Shown: positions 51,602-63,869 of the stretch, piece after piece
How the letters are laid out: each line of letters opens with the position of its first letter
How positions within the stretch are numbered: the first letter of the stretch is position 1
NCBI GenBank assembly: GCA_000231825.2
Contig: JH720338.1
Location: forward strand, 638,045-702,044
Direction of reading: 5' to 3'
DNA: 64,000 nucleotides
From: Tetrahymena elliotti 4EA
Lineage: Eukaryota; Ciliophora; Oligohymenophorea; Hymenostomatida; Tetrahymenidae
The notes under the pieces: model-generated
Told to the model about the DNA's origin: nothing
Seen by the model: the letters and a program-made list of their open reading frames with translations, nothing else
The model's database searches: none
Made by a program: the position numbers and the translations under genes

Positions 51602-52138
51602 TCAGTTAATCCAATCAAACCAAATACTAATTTGTGAAATTTTCTGAGAAAAATGTGCAATTAAATTCAAAGGTCTATTAATATTTAATTTGTTTTTTAG
51701 TGTAAAATCGTGTCCAAAATAAAATTGCCTAGCTTAGGCCACCTATTTTTTGAAATTGCAATTTATTATCAAATAATTGAGAGTTTAATTCTTCTTAATA
51801 TATTTTTAATTAAATCCACAAAAAGTAAGAGTAGAGTTATAATCAATATAAAAGTATACTAAAAATAGGCTTTTTTATAATATTTTTTTGTAATATTAAA
51901 AAATCAAATCATAAGAATAATTATCTTCTTTAATTCCTGATCCTAAAATACCTTGAAATGAGTTATCTAAAGGGATATAAATAGCTTTATCAACTAATAG
52001 AAAAGTTTATTCAATTAAGGTAGCTTTCTATTGATATTCGAGCCTAACCAATATTCCAAAAGCACTGCCTTTAGCATAATTGATTAAAAACTTATTTTAA
52101 AATAAATTACAATTATCCTTTACTTCTTTACTTTGCAT
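51602..52138 (-). pseudogene. Fragment of a pepsin-like aspartyl protease
   Basis: An open frame of 178 residues (ATG 52138, TGA 51602-51604) matches only the middle of a pepsin/cathepsin-D-like domain. NYAKGSAFGILVRLEYQQ corresponds to the flap region (YGSGxxxGxL). SFQGILGSGIKEDNYS matches the FDGILGLG block, and FYIDYNSTLTFCGFNQKYI matches the S-ELTFGG-D--Y strand. Both catalytic Asp motifs (DTGS and DTG) are absent, and no neighbouring exon supplies them. So this is a relic or a catalytically dead fragment. Because it is open in one frame, transcription is possible, but protease activity is not expected. Confidence 0.6.
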
Positions 52139-52542
52139 TATTTACTTATTCTTGAAATTAAAATAACTAATTCAAAAAAATATTTTTTTTAATTTAAGAT
52201 TTTAAATTAATAATAACAAAATTACTATCTTCGAACAAACTTTTTAAAAAAACAAAATCTATTTTTTAATTTAAATATAGTAGATTTTTTTATCTTATCT
52301 TTACATTTTGCAATATTTTAATCATTTGTTGTCATTCAAATAAAAATTTGTATTATTGTAAAAATAAAAAATATCAAGTTTTTGGATCTAGCTTGCAAAA
52401 CAGATTGGCTATAATTTGATTTGATGATGCAATATTAGGTTTAAACATATGAATTTTTGATAATTAATTCATATTTTTTGATAATCAATAATCAAATAAA
52501 AAGATTTATAAATATTTCAATTAGTTAGAATAAATGTAATAA
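52139..52542. other. Intergenic region between divergent genes
   Basis: AT-rich promoter side of the isochorismatase gene. No sign of the missing N-terminal part of the protease fragment. Confidence 0.45.
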
Positions 52543-53496
52543 ATGAGTGGAAAAAGATTAGGAAGATTATTAAAGGAACAAACTATGCTTTTCAACTGTG
52601 ATATTCAAACCGGATTTATGAAGCATTTGTACAAAGGTGATCACATTGTTAATACAGCTCGTTAAATGGTTTAAACTGCAGGAGTTATGAATTTACCTAT
52701 TCTCGTTACAGAATAAAATGTCAAAGTATTTGGTAACACTGTTCCCGAATTATCTAATGACTTCCCTAAAAATCTTATTCAGTACTACGAAAAAGCCTCA
52801 TTTTCAATGATTAACGAATAAACTGAGGCTTTTTTAAAGGCTAATGCTGAAAGAAAGAGTGTTATCCTTTATGGAGCTGAAGCTCATGTTTGTGTTTAAT
52901 AAACATGCTTAGATTTATTAGACAGAGGTTATGAGGTAAATAGGATTTTTTTTTAACTACTAAAAGCAACAAGCTCTAAACAAAAATACAAAAGATCTTT
53001 TAAAAAAATTTTATGTTGCTTAATATATTTTTGTCAAGTGATCACTACGAATTTCCTCATAGATACTTTATTTATTATTGCAAAAATCAATTTTTAAGCA
53101 GATAAAACAAAAAATTATTGAATGATTATTTCAACATGTACTTAATTAAACAAAGCGATAATGAGTAATTAAGATGAATGACTACTAAAAATCATTTTTA
53201 TTATTGAGAATATTTGTTAAATATCTTTTTATCATTTCTAATATCTTTATTAAAATAATTCTAACATGTTTTAATTTTTTTTATAATAGGTTCATTTATT
53301 GACAGATGGAATCACAAGTATAAATTCATTAGATAGAACAACTGCCTTTTAAAGAATGAGAGATGCAGGTGCTTATCTCACTACATTTTAGAGTGTAGTA
53401 TTTGAATTAATGAAAAGCCATACTAGTTCTGATTTCAAGAAAATGCTTCCTATTATCAAACTTAAAACTACAGAAGATAGATTAGGACATCTCTGA
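52543..53496 (+). CDS. Isochorismatase-family hydrolase (ISOC1/2-like)
   Basis: Exons 52543-52935 and 53290-53496 with a 354-base intron encode 199 residues, normal for the small ISOC branch. The nucleophile Cys is in YGAEAHVCVQQTCLDL, the acidic residue in LFNCDIQTGFMKHL, and the central block reads PILVTEQNVKVFGNTVPEL. The C-terminal half has the family's GYEVHLLTDGITS, SLDRTTAFQRMRDAGAYLTT and FELMKSH blocks. Family members hydrolyse small amides or ethers such as nicotinamide or isochorismate. The ISOC1/2 group's substrate is not settled, so none is proposed. The start is chosen as the ATG next to the family's usual N-terminus (MSGKRLGRLLKEQT); no targeting signal is obvious. The intron is the longest in any intact small gene here. 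Confidence 0.92.
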
Positions 53497-54059
53497 TCTC
53501 TAAAATAGAATTAATATTGTATTAAAATATGTTACTTTATATCTTACTTTTCAATTTTGAATCCCTCACTAATAAAATGTATTTATAATCTATTTCATTC
53601 AGTCACATTAAATTGATAGCCACTATTAACAATATTAATTTTAACATTTTAAGATAGTTCTTAGTCTATTTAATATTTTTAAAGAAAGGATAAAATAAAT
53701 AAAATGATTAAGTTGTTATTTTAAATATAAAATAATAATATTTAATCATATAAATTATAATTTGAGAGAATAAAATACATTTTTTTAAATAATTATTAAA
53801 AAAAGATATTTGATTTTTTGAAATTAATTTATCAAAAAAAATTTCACTGCTTTGTAAAACAATTAAAAGAATTGCATCATATAAAAAATATTTAGATAAA
53901 AAAATAAATCAGTTAAATCATGAAATAAAATGATCTTTTTGAAGTAATTTAATATATTTAATAAAATAAGAATATCAAATATTTTTTTTATCTAAGTTTT
54001 TGTAATGTGATCTTATTTTCGAAGACAGCTTAGAATGGAATTTGAGGTGTTAAAAATTT
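53497..54059. other. AT-rich intergenic region
   Basis: 3' flank of the isochorismatase gene. No feature is recognised. Confidence 0.45.
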
Positions 54060-54957
54060 TATTTTTCAGTATTAGATACAACTAATTTATCTCAAAGTAA
54101 AATAAGAGACACAGATTTAATTCAAATAATCAAAAAAATATAAGAATTCAAAAACTTAAAAAACATAACTATTATACTCACGTAAGCAGTTTATCATAAT
54201 ATTTAATTTATAGTTTTAACAAATATTACTAGATAAAATTAATTGTTATTAGAGAATTTTGAAGATGTTTGCACTTATTAAACTAATTTTAAAAATATCA
54301 CCTAATTAGAAGTTGATCTAAGGTTTTAAATTTTCTACTTTATTTTAAAAATGATCTTATCCTTATAAGAGATTTATTTTTTTATAATAAATTACTTTCT
54401 TTAAATAATTTTGTTTTCTAATAAGTAATAATAAGATAGGTTAAAAAGGGTGTAAAAATTTAGGAGTAGTATTATCTAAATTTTTATCTTTAACATCTCT
54501 TAACTTGAACCTTAAGTAAATATTGTAATTATAATATATTTAAGATAGAAGAATCAAATAGGGACTTTAATATTAAGTTAAAAAACTTTAAATTAAAATT
54601 AGTAAAAATGAAAATTCTATTATTTTGATTAAATAAATTTTGTTGAAAATATTATTTTCAATTTTAAAAATTAATAGTAAATAACTAAGTATTCATTAAA
54701 TTAAGATCTATTTTTATATAATTTTTAAAGTAATAATAGTATTTGTTGTCTTAGTGTACTAAATATCTCTGTATGTTTGCTTTAACTCAAATTGCTGAAA
54801 CTGATAAACCTTAATTTATCGTAAATATATTTTTTAATAAATTAATACATTTAATTTAATTTCAAAGATACAACTTAATTAATGATGAAGGATTAAACTA
54901 TTTGGGGAATAGTTTAGGATTATGCTAAAATCTAATCATATCAAGAATCTTTTTATG
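54060..54957 (+). pseudogene. Relic of a ciliate leucine-rich-repeat protein
   Basis: Two pieces match the repeat consensus of a ciliate LRR family. Near 54069-54340 the frame reads EFKNLKNITIILTQ and later TNFKNITQLEVDLRFQ. Near 54863-54957 it reads QRYNLINDEGLNYLGNSLGL followed by CQNLI. These fit the pattern of C.NL..L.l.L.yN.I.deG...LG..L. The stretch between them has no matching repeats, and no start or complete gene can be assembled. It is probably a decayed gene; a highly intron-split real gene cannot be excluded. Confidence 0.45.
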
Positions 54958-55960
54958 GTAATTTATTTTTAAGGAAGCAAACCTTTTATATAAAATATTT
55001 TCATATAAAAAGGGTTAATGAGAATACAGCAAATGGTTATAAATTGTTTTTAAATTAACTAAAAAGAGCTCCTAAACTTGTAAAATATAAAAATTGAAAA
55101 GAAAATCAACTATTTATGCTATGAGATAATTATAAAAATTTTCTTATTATTTATTTCTAAATTTTAATATTGATTTATATGTTGTATTTCCATTTATTTG
55201 TGTACCTTGAATTAATATTTTATTTAATGTTTTTGCCTTTTTTGTTAATTGAAAGATAAATTTAGTATTTTTCTTTTAAATGTGTTTAATAATTACTTAA
55301 GTATTCTATTTTTCTAGTAAAATTTTTTGCCAAAAATAGAGTTTTCAAAATTTAATTAAGTAAAAGCTTAAAATTTCAATTTATTTCATATTTCTTTTTC
55401 AAATTTTTTAAAAATAAATTTCAAAAATTTCAGAGAAAATTTGGTAGTAATAAATTAGAATAGATAATAATTTATTAAGACTACAATCATTTAAAAATTG
55501 ACACCAAAAAATAGACAAATAATTTAATGATATTATTTTTTAATGACTTGATTTTAATGATTTTTAATTTATTTTCTGTAAGACAAAAAATATAAAGAAA
55601 TACTAATTTATCTACTTTTAAAACACCGAAAAAGAAAAAAATATAATTTCTTAAAGAGTTAAACAATTATTCAATAAATAGCTTGATTAAAGCCTTAGTT
55701 TGAATAGATGTTTTTTGTAATAAGTAAGATAATAATGAAATTTGATATTATTATGTTTATCAATTTACTTTGAATATTTGAAAATAAATAAATAAATAAT
55801 TTTTGAATGAAAAAGAGAGAAAAGTTTTTTTTTTTATTTTTGAAAAATAAAAAAATAATACAAATATAAAGTAGTAGTACAAATAGAATTTGACAAGATT
55901 TAAATTCTTTATTTTATTATAAAGTTATTCAATTTATCAAGAATTAATTATCATTTGAGA
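54958..55960. other. AT-rich intergenic region
   Basis: No feature is recognised. Confidence 0.45.
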
Positions 55961-56086
55961 TCATTTCTTCTTCTTGTCAGCCTTCTTGTTGGCTTCTTTA
56001 CCATCAGCATGCTGCTCTTACTTGGGAGCTTCATCCTTGGTCTTAGCTTGTTCTTGTTTCTTTCCTTGGTCTTTCTTTCCACCCAT
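55961..56086 (-). CDS. Tiny lysine-rich protein, 41 residues
   Basis: A short intronless gene starting MGGKKDQGKKQEQAKTKDEA and ending in a Lys run before TGA. It contains only charged and small residues, with no hydrophobic segment, so it should be disordered and soluble. The codons (AAG, GCC, CCC, ACC, GGT) are far less AT-rich than those of neighbours. This is the pattern of highly expressed ciliate genes such as ribosomal proteins. The AT-rich A-runs before the ATG fit a leader. No known family is recognised. It resembles the other small gene at 60389-60565 in composition, codon use and Lys-rich end. Confidence 0.7.
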
Positions 56087-59000
56087 TTTAGTTTTTAGCA
56101 GTTTTTTTTAAAGTTTTTCTTGTTTGTTTTTTTTTATTTTAATTTAATTATTATCTGTAAATTTAGTTAATTTGTTGAGCTAATTTAAAGTAAGGTGGCC
56201 TATTAAAATGTAATAATATTTACTCAAGATAAGATAATTATAAAATTTAGAATAGAAGAAACTTCAAACACACTAGAGATTTCTTATATTTGACGTATTT
56301 TTATTATTCATTTAAATTAAATTTTCTAATTTTACTTGATCGATTAATTAATAACTCGTGTTATTATAAAAATTCTGTTATTCTCTGAGGTTAATTTTTT
56401 TCTTTATAGCCTTTTCTTTGTTTATCGTTTAAAATTTTTAGAAGAGTAAAATCACTACAAATTTATTTTTCCATGTTTAGATATGGAGATTTTAGTTTAC
56501 ACTTAAGCAACTGCATAAGCTATTGTTTTAGAGGGAAGAATTTTTCATAAATCCTCTCTTTCTTCACTGACAATTCAAAGTGTTATTCAATTATAGCTAA
56601 CCCAATAAAAAATTATAATAAGCTTAACTTTTAAGTATATTTCATGCAGAGGTGGAGTTTTATCAAAAGACACATCAAGTTTACACAAATACACTGCCAT
56701 CTGCAGCTTTAAGCAGAAATTTAAAAAAAGACTTTAAAATTTTGGCAATATGAGGAAAAACTGTTGTTATAATTTTGAATAAAAATATATATACTAGGAA
56801 TAATATTAGATAAAGCTGAAGAAAAAATAAAGAAAAACGGAAGAAAAAATCTAATTATAATAAATTTTTATTAACATTCGTTCTATGATCAGAGAGGTAG
56901 AAACAAATTATTATAATAAAGTATTAAATATTTGTTCGTAATATCACTGGGGAGATAGGTCATTAATTATGAAATAATGAACTAAAATCTGATTAATTTT
57001 GAATATTTTTTATTAATACTGCTTATAATATTAAATTTTTTCTAAATCTTTCAAGAAAATTTATATTTTGAACTGAGTATTAGTTAGTAAAAATAAGCAG
57101 CTCATTAGTTGGTTCTACTTTTTTTCACTAAAAAATAACTATTTAACTTGAGCCATATTTTAAAAGTCAAATATTATGTATGCAATGATAGCTTTTATTT
57201 TAAAATAAAATGATATTTTCAGTTTAAAATCTCTGAAAAAATTCTTTTAATTTAGAAGTAAATAGATTTCAATTATAAAAATTTAATTTTAAGTTGGTAT
57301 TATTTAAATTCTATTCAAAACCCATCTCCGAAGTAAAAAAATAACTCACAATTATAATCTTTGACAACTTTTCATATTTGTCTTTTTATTAACAAAAAAT
57401 CGTGTCTCAAAAGATTAAGTATAATGCAGCTTTTTCTATGTATTAGCCAATTTGTTTTAAGCAAACATGCCCAAGTCTACAAATTTTTATTTTTTCATGC
57501 ATTAAATGAAAAAGTTTTAGCATAAAACTCAATGATACTTAGAATGAATAAAGATAGTGTATTAGCAAAAATTTTAAAGTAGCTAGCATATAAATAAAAA
57601 CAACCTCTGAAAAAACTGCAATTTGCATTTTAAATCATGCAATAAATTAGCAGTTAGTTTAGAAAAAAATAAATTATCTTATTTTTTATTCTTTTAAGCT
57701 TAAAATTTAAGGAAAGCAAAGTGTTAGTAAACAAAGCATAAGCAGATGTAAAAATTTTATGATGAGAAATATTATAATATGATATAAAACTTTAAAAATA
57801 TTTTATTTGCTCTATTTGAATTTGTTTTCAGGTAAGCCACAGTATCTGTTTACTAAGAATAAATATAAAATGACAATCATTCATTAATTCAATCTTTCTT
57901 TTTCATATCATTTCATTTAAAAAATATATTTTTTGCAAATAAAAAAGTAAATCATAAAAAAAATCAACAATTTTAGTAAATTATTTTTTGGTTATTTTTT
58001 TGATTGAATTGAAAAATGTTTAATCTATAATTGTAAAATATTATAAAAATGTTATAAATTCCTAGCTTAAAGAATTATTTTAAATTGTTAAATAGCGCTT
58101 TAGGTTTTTTTCTTTTCAAATACTTTGAATTTATTAAACCCTACATATATCTATTAAGATTTTTGTTAGCTAAAAGCTATTGTAAATTGTTAAATAACAA
58201 AATTTATTAGAAGCCATGTGCTATTCTACGAAATAAACAAAATAAGAATCTTATATATGTTAAAAGTAATTTATAACAAGCACTTTCATGTGATTTTTTT
58301 GCTTGTTTTGTTGAGCTTATTTTTCATTTGGAATAATTTAACATGAATTCAAATTTCTAGATTTAGTAGCATAGAATTTTTCAGAGATAGATTTAAACAT
58401 TCTGAAACTATAATATATTTTAATTTTAGTTATTTAACATAGAATAAAAGTTTTTAGGTCTTAAAAGATGATAATATCACAAATTTAAAATATTTCAAAT
58501 CTTTAAACTCCTGAAATCTAAAAAAATATTGGTTGGTTTTCATAAAGGTAGGTGGCTTCGATATATTTACCAGATAAGAATTTCTACTTAAATCAAGAAT
58601 AGAAAAGAAAAAATTTAATTAATTAAAGAGATAAGATAGACATTCGCTTATCAAAAATTTAATGTATTAATTCAAAATTTAAATTGAATACTTAGGGATT
58701 ATGATATATGCATCATTTTAAACCTCAAAAAAGTGAAAAATGAGCCAAGAATAAGAGAAATATCATAGAATTTTTAGAAAATTTTACAATTTATTTTATA
58801 TGTTTTTAAATGAAAGCTACTTGAATTTAGAATAAAATATAATTATTAAACATGTTTTAAAGTCCATCATAATTTATACTTTTTTTAAAAAAAATAGCTT
58901 TAAGTTAATGACATAATACAATAGGAAATTTAAAACAAAATGAACATTTAATAGTTATTTATAAATAATTCTATTTAAATAAAATTTTAATCTGAATATT

Positions 59001-60388
59001 TAATATGAAATAATTTTATTTTTATGAATTAATAATTGCAGCTAAATTATCTAAAATATTAAACTAGAATAGATTATAAATAATATTATTAAAAAATATT
59101 TGACATTGTTTTTCTTTTTTTCCTTTGATTTTATGGTCAGACTGAGTATGAATGGTCAATAGCAGAAATTGCAGTAAAAAAATTTAATCAAAAATGACAA
59201 AGTTTCAGTTGAAAAGTGTTTAGGATTCGATTGGAAGGAAAAAATAATAATTGATTATTAATCTAATGAATGATGTCATGTAAATCAAAGATTATTATAA
59301 TAAATTTTATTGACTGATATTCTTTGCACTTTCTTTAAACAGAAACTAACTTTTATTCCAATAACACTTTTATTCATTCTTAAAATAAAAAATGCTTTCA
59401 ACTAAAATTCTCTTTCATTTTGAATATTTTTAAAGAGATTTCCGAGCTCAAAAATCTATTATAAAAATTATATTCTTAAAATAGCTACTTTATAGGTTAT
59501 TAATAATTAACAGTAACATCAATAATGCAGCCTTTGGTGTATCTTACTCGATTAGTTTATTGTTTTAAAATTACTTTCAAATTCTTCTATTATATTAGGA
59601 CTAATGTGAATACACTCATAAATTTTATTTATAATGTGAATTGTTTTTAAACAAATAATTCTACTCAAAATTTTCAACAAAATGAAATTATATTGAGCAT
59701 CTAGGTAGAATTTAGTTAGGATCAAGTAAAATGTTTAAAAAAATAACATTTGAAATATCAGAAAATATTTTAATTATCCCTGCATCTCCTTTTGAGATAC
59801 ATATTATAATCTTAACAAAAGGCACTTTTAAAGACTTCTTCTTGAAATTTTATATTGCTATATTTACTTTCAAAGAAATTTCTGGCTTTTTAAATGTTAT
59901 TGTAAAGAAGAAATAGTAAAGCCTATTTATACAAAGCAATGAGCACCCATTTAATTAGTTTGACAAAATAATTTTAATTTTTCATATTTAGATCTTTTGT
60001 AGTCTTCGAAATTTGTTTTCTATTTAGCTTACCATTTCAATATGTTCATAAATATAAGAAAATAGTCTATCTATATCATAGATATAAATAAAAAGCAATA
60101 AAAAAAAACAATCCTTTAAATAAAAAAGCAAATCTTTATCTTAACAAATAAATGTGAAGAATCTAAACTCATACACATGATTCTTAATTAATTAAGTATG
60201 TGTATGCCTGTATGTCTGTGTTTCAAAACTTCAATTTATTCTATGGAAATATAATTTAATTTGGTGTATCTGATAGCTTTTCCTTGATGGAAGGTCAGTA
60301 GAAACAGGAACAGTGATTAATCAATAAACATAAATTAATTTCAAAATAAATTCGAAAGAAGATAAATAAAACAAGAAAAAAAGCACAA
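56087..60388. other. Long AT-rich intergenic region (4.3 kb)
   Basis: No convincing gene. At 56473-56790 two overlapping plus-strand frames of 85-105 codons are open, one beginning MFRYGDFSLHLSN and the other MEILVYTQATAQA. They cannot both be real, and neither matches a family. A frame at 59731-59958 (MFKKITFEISENI) is likewise unremarkable. Confidence 0.45.
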
Positions 60389-60565
60389 ATGTTCAACTTT
60401 TTAAAACAATTCAACAAGAACTCTCTCACCCAATTCACCAGATGTGCCATGTCCTCTGGTAAGGGTAAGGGTGGTGCCAAGCCTGCTGGTGAAAAGCCTG
60501 CTGCCGAAAAGCCCGCTGGAGGTGCTGATAAAAAGCCTGCTGGTGAAAAGCCCAAGAAGAAATGA
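60389..60565 (+). CDS. Small Ala/Pro/Lys-repeat protein, 58 residues
   Basis: An intronless gene from ATG 60389 to TGA 60563-60565. The first twenty residues, MFNFLKQFNKNSLTQFTRCA, are free of acidic residues and amphipathic, like a mitochondrial presequence. They are followed by MSSGKGKGG and several copies of a KPAGEKPA-type repeat, ending PKKK. An alternative start at the second Met would give a 38-residue protein more like the gene at 55961-56086. Codons are strongly GC-shifted (GCC, CTC, ACC, CCC, GGT), implying high expression. No family is recognised. Mitochondrial import is inference from the N-terminus only. Confidence 0.7.
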   Translation: MFNFLKQFNKNSLTQFTRCAMSSGKGKGGAKPAGEKPAAEKPAGGADKKPAGEKPKKK

Positions 60566-61562
60566 GCAATTTGAATAATAATTGAATCGTTTATGAATTA
60601 AAGTTATTCAATGAACAAATTTCTAATCTATTATTGAAAGCTTGCTTGTCTATAACAAACACTACTTGAAATCTTACTTTTATATTAGTTAATTATTTTT
60701 TGTAATGATATGTATATTTCTATTATATGTATTATTATTAATATGGCTTTTTAATCCAAAAACTAACCAACTATCTCAAAAATCCATAATTCTTCATTTA
60801 ATCATATATTCTATTGTTCAAACCTCAATTTTATTTAATGATCTATAATTTACTAGACGTTTCTATTCAATAACAACAATTAAATCATAGTCTCTTTAAT
60901 CATTTTGCTCTCTTTCTTAATTTCTTCATAACTTAATGGTACATTAAAAAAGTAGAAATTTCTTCTTAATAATAATAAAGTATTTATTTTATCAAAAATA
61001 TTTTTATTTGCATGAAAATTACTGAAAAAAATACGTTTTTAAAAACCTTCTGTAATAATTTTTTTTAATTGCACCAGGTAAAATATAAATTTATAAATTA
61101 AAAATAAATAAATAAGTGAATAAAATAATTATTACTTTAAAAATAAAATATTAACTATGAATTTTTATCAAATTATGCTTTATTGCTAATCTTAATTAGA
61201 TTATTTTATTTATTTTTTTTTTCAAATTATCAAAACTTTTAGCTTTAGAATATTGATGAAGAAATGATAATCTTAAAACAAGAATATTAAATGTGAATTA
61301 ATTAACAAAAATAAATAAAAAAATATATTATAAAAGAACTGAGAATACAAATTACATTTTCTATTATCTTAAGTTTACAAATAAATAATGAACTTTTAAT
61401 ATAATATATTTCTATTTAAAACTAATACAAATAAAACAATAAAATGAAAGATTTCATTTTGAAAAAATTATTAATATATATAATTTATGGTGAAATAAAA
61501 AATGGTTTTATTATTTGATTTGTTGATTTGATTTCATAAGATACATAATGATTTTTTTTTCT
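60566..61562. other. Spacer between convergent genes
   Basis: AT-rich 3' flanks of the small plus-strand gene and of the SNF2 gene. Nothing else is recognised. Confidence 0.45.
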
Positions 61563-63869
61563 TCAAAAATGCTACTTTGCTAACTTAATAAGAGATTTTT
61601 TAGAAATCGATTATTATTTTTCAGGTTAGAATTAGTTAAACAAAAAGTCGGAATCTTATTAAGATATTCCATTTTTTTGAGCAAAGTCTTATTCAAATTC
61701 ATCTCTTTTTCTTACATTTCTTTCAGGAGATTAATTTACTTAAGGATTCTACTTATTTTTAGATGATAAATTTGAATTAGATTATTATTTTGAACCAAAA
61801 TTTTAATCCAAAAAGCTAAATATTTCATCATCACTATCTTCATTACAATTAGGTTTTTCTTCTTTTCTAGTATTTGTTAACTCCACTTTACTTTCAAGGT
61901 TTTTAGAATAAAATTGCTCTAAATCTTCAGAACTAGATATGTATTAAACATCTCCATCATCAAAAATGATTTTTTTTATACCATCTTTATACTTCTCAGC
62001 TCTTAAAAACTTTTTTTATTTTTGTGTTAAATTTACAACAGTATTAGAAGGCTTTGATTAGGAATTTTAACTATCAAAACTGTTTGCTTTGAGATTTTAT
62101 TATGGATTATTTGAATAATCTTCATCATCATAGTAATACAAATCCATCTATTTCTAGTTCGTATCAGCTTTTTTTACACTGTCTTTTTAATTTTATGGAA
62201 TTTTTTTATTATCTTTAGGAGTTTATTTATCATTTTTATTAATTTATAACTAATTTTCAAAATTTTTTTTCAAATCAGAAACTGGAGGTTCTGTTTTTTT
62301 CTTTAAAAGATTACCCTATATCTTACTGCTTGAACAAAATGTAAATTCAGCAAAACTATGTAAATCTTAATTTTTCTTATCACTTAATTTTGGTTTAAGA
62401 TTACTATTTAGTATTTTATGTTCATCATGATCAGTCAAGTATAAATCTTCACTTTATTTTTTCTCACTAAAATTAAATGTATCAACAGAAGATTTAGTTT
62501 TTTGAAAGCTTAAATTTTATTTTTGTTGAAATTAAATAACATCATTTTCTTCATAAATAAAATCTTCAGCAGCAAAAGAAAATAAATGATTTTAATTCAC
62601 ATTTTAGATTTTTTCAGGGGGTTTATTTTATTATTTTTAGAATTGTTCATTTTCCTTTTTAATGTTATTTGATAACTTTTAATCTACAATCTTTTATGCA
62701 CTTTTAGGTTTATTAGAAGTATTAGACATTTTTTAATTGATATTTGGTGCTTAATTTTTCATATTGCTTTAAGATATTTTTTACTCTCCATTTATTTTAA
62801 TCTAATAATTTATTTTTTAATTTTCATTTTCACTATCACTTTCTGCTTCTATTAAATTGAATATTTTTTTTTCAAACTATTTAGGGTCTATGTTTGATTT
62901 TTATTGCTGCTAATTAATAGCTTCTTCTATGATTTTTTCTTCTTTAGTACTTTTAATGCCATTATCTACGACAGAACTGCTTTGCACCTAATTTTATTTT
63001 TCTTTCAGATTTTTTGCAGATTATGCTGCTATCATTTTCATAATGAAAAGTTCTTCATCGTCATCACTATCATCTGATGAATCGGAAACTTACATTTTCA
63101 CCAACATCTAAAAAAAAGGCTTTTAAACTAACTATTATAATTCGTTAAGATTGGTAGTAGGCTCTGTATTACTATTTTGATTAGACATTTAAGATTCTAA
63201 AAGTTTTTTATTTTCTTTTTCTTCTATCAGCTATTTTAAAAATTAAGCTTAGGTCATTTATCTTTATTATGTCATTTATGTTGCTCCACTTAAGGAATCT
63301 TAAATATCATCTTCAATATTCAAATTATTTTCTCCATAATCCAAAGGTTAGTTTTCATTTTCAGCTTTTTGTACTTCATCTATCTTAAGCTCCTTAGATT
63401 CTCCATCAAGAATGTTACTAACTACTGCTATCTTTTATTCTATTTTTTTATAAAGGTAATCATCTAAGGTTTTTTCACCCAAGATGTAATGGCACAACAC
63501 ACTATTTTCTTAACCAATTCTATGTGCTCTATCTTCTGCTTACTACATGATTGCTGGTGTCCAATTCATCTAATGCAAATTATTATTTTATGAACTCATA
63601 ATTTTAAAATAATTTAAAAAAGAATAAATAATAAATACTTCAGCAAAAACAATATTAGAAGAAGCTGTTAAAGTTAGACCAGTGCTTGCAGCTTGCAAAG
63701 ATAAAATAGCAACTTTAACTTCAGGGTCAGTTTAAAATTATTAAACTCTTTCATGTCTCTCTTTAGGGGCAACTTTACCATCAATTCTTATAAATTTCAG
63801 TGACAATTCATTATTAATAAAATTTTCAATCTAGTTCAACATTTCTTAATGATGTGCAAATACTATAAT
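61563..63869 (-). CDS. SNF2-family helicase, SMARCAL1/ZRANB3 type (C-terminal part)
   Basis: Partial gene entering from beyond the window's end. Visible exons are 63639-63869 and 61563-63569, with a 69-base intron. An AG acceptor at 63870 implies a further intron upstream. The first exon holds helicase lobe 2: KIIVFAHHQEMLNQIE, FIRIDGKVAPKERHERVQQF and VAILSLQAASTGLTLT. The second opens with motif VI, QQAEDRAHRIGQENSVLCHY, and then ILGEKTLDDYLYKKIEQK. The spacing and wording match the annealing-helicase group that remodels stalled replication forks. After about 45 residues the domain ends, and a roughly 620-residue Ser/Asn/Gln/Asp-rich tail follows, with acidic runs (SDSSDDSDDDEEL). The nucleus is the expected site. 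The ATPase lobe 1 lies outside the window. Confidence 0.88.

Noticed and set aside
56473..56790. Two overlapping open frames of 85-105 codons
   Set aside because: Mutually exclusive, no recognised domain, and frames this long are expected by chance when TGA is the only stop.
59731..59958. Plus-strand frame starting MFKKITFEISENI
   Set aside because: Short, Phe/Ile-rich from base composition, with no homology or codon signal.
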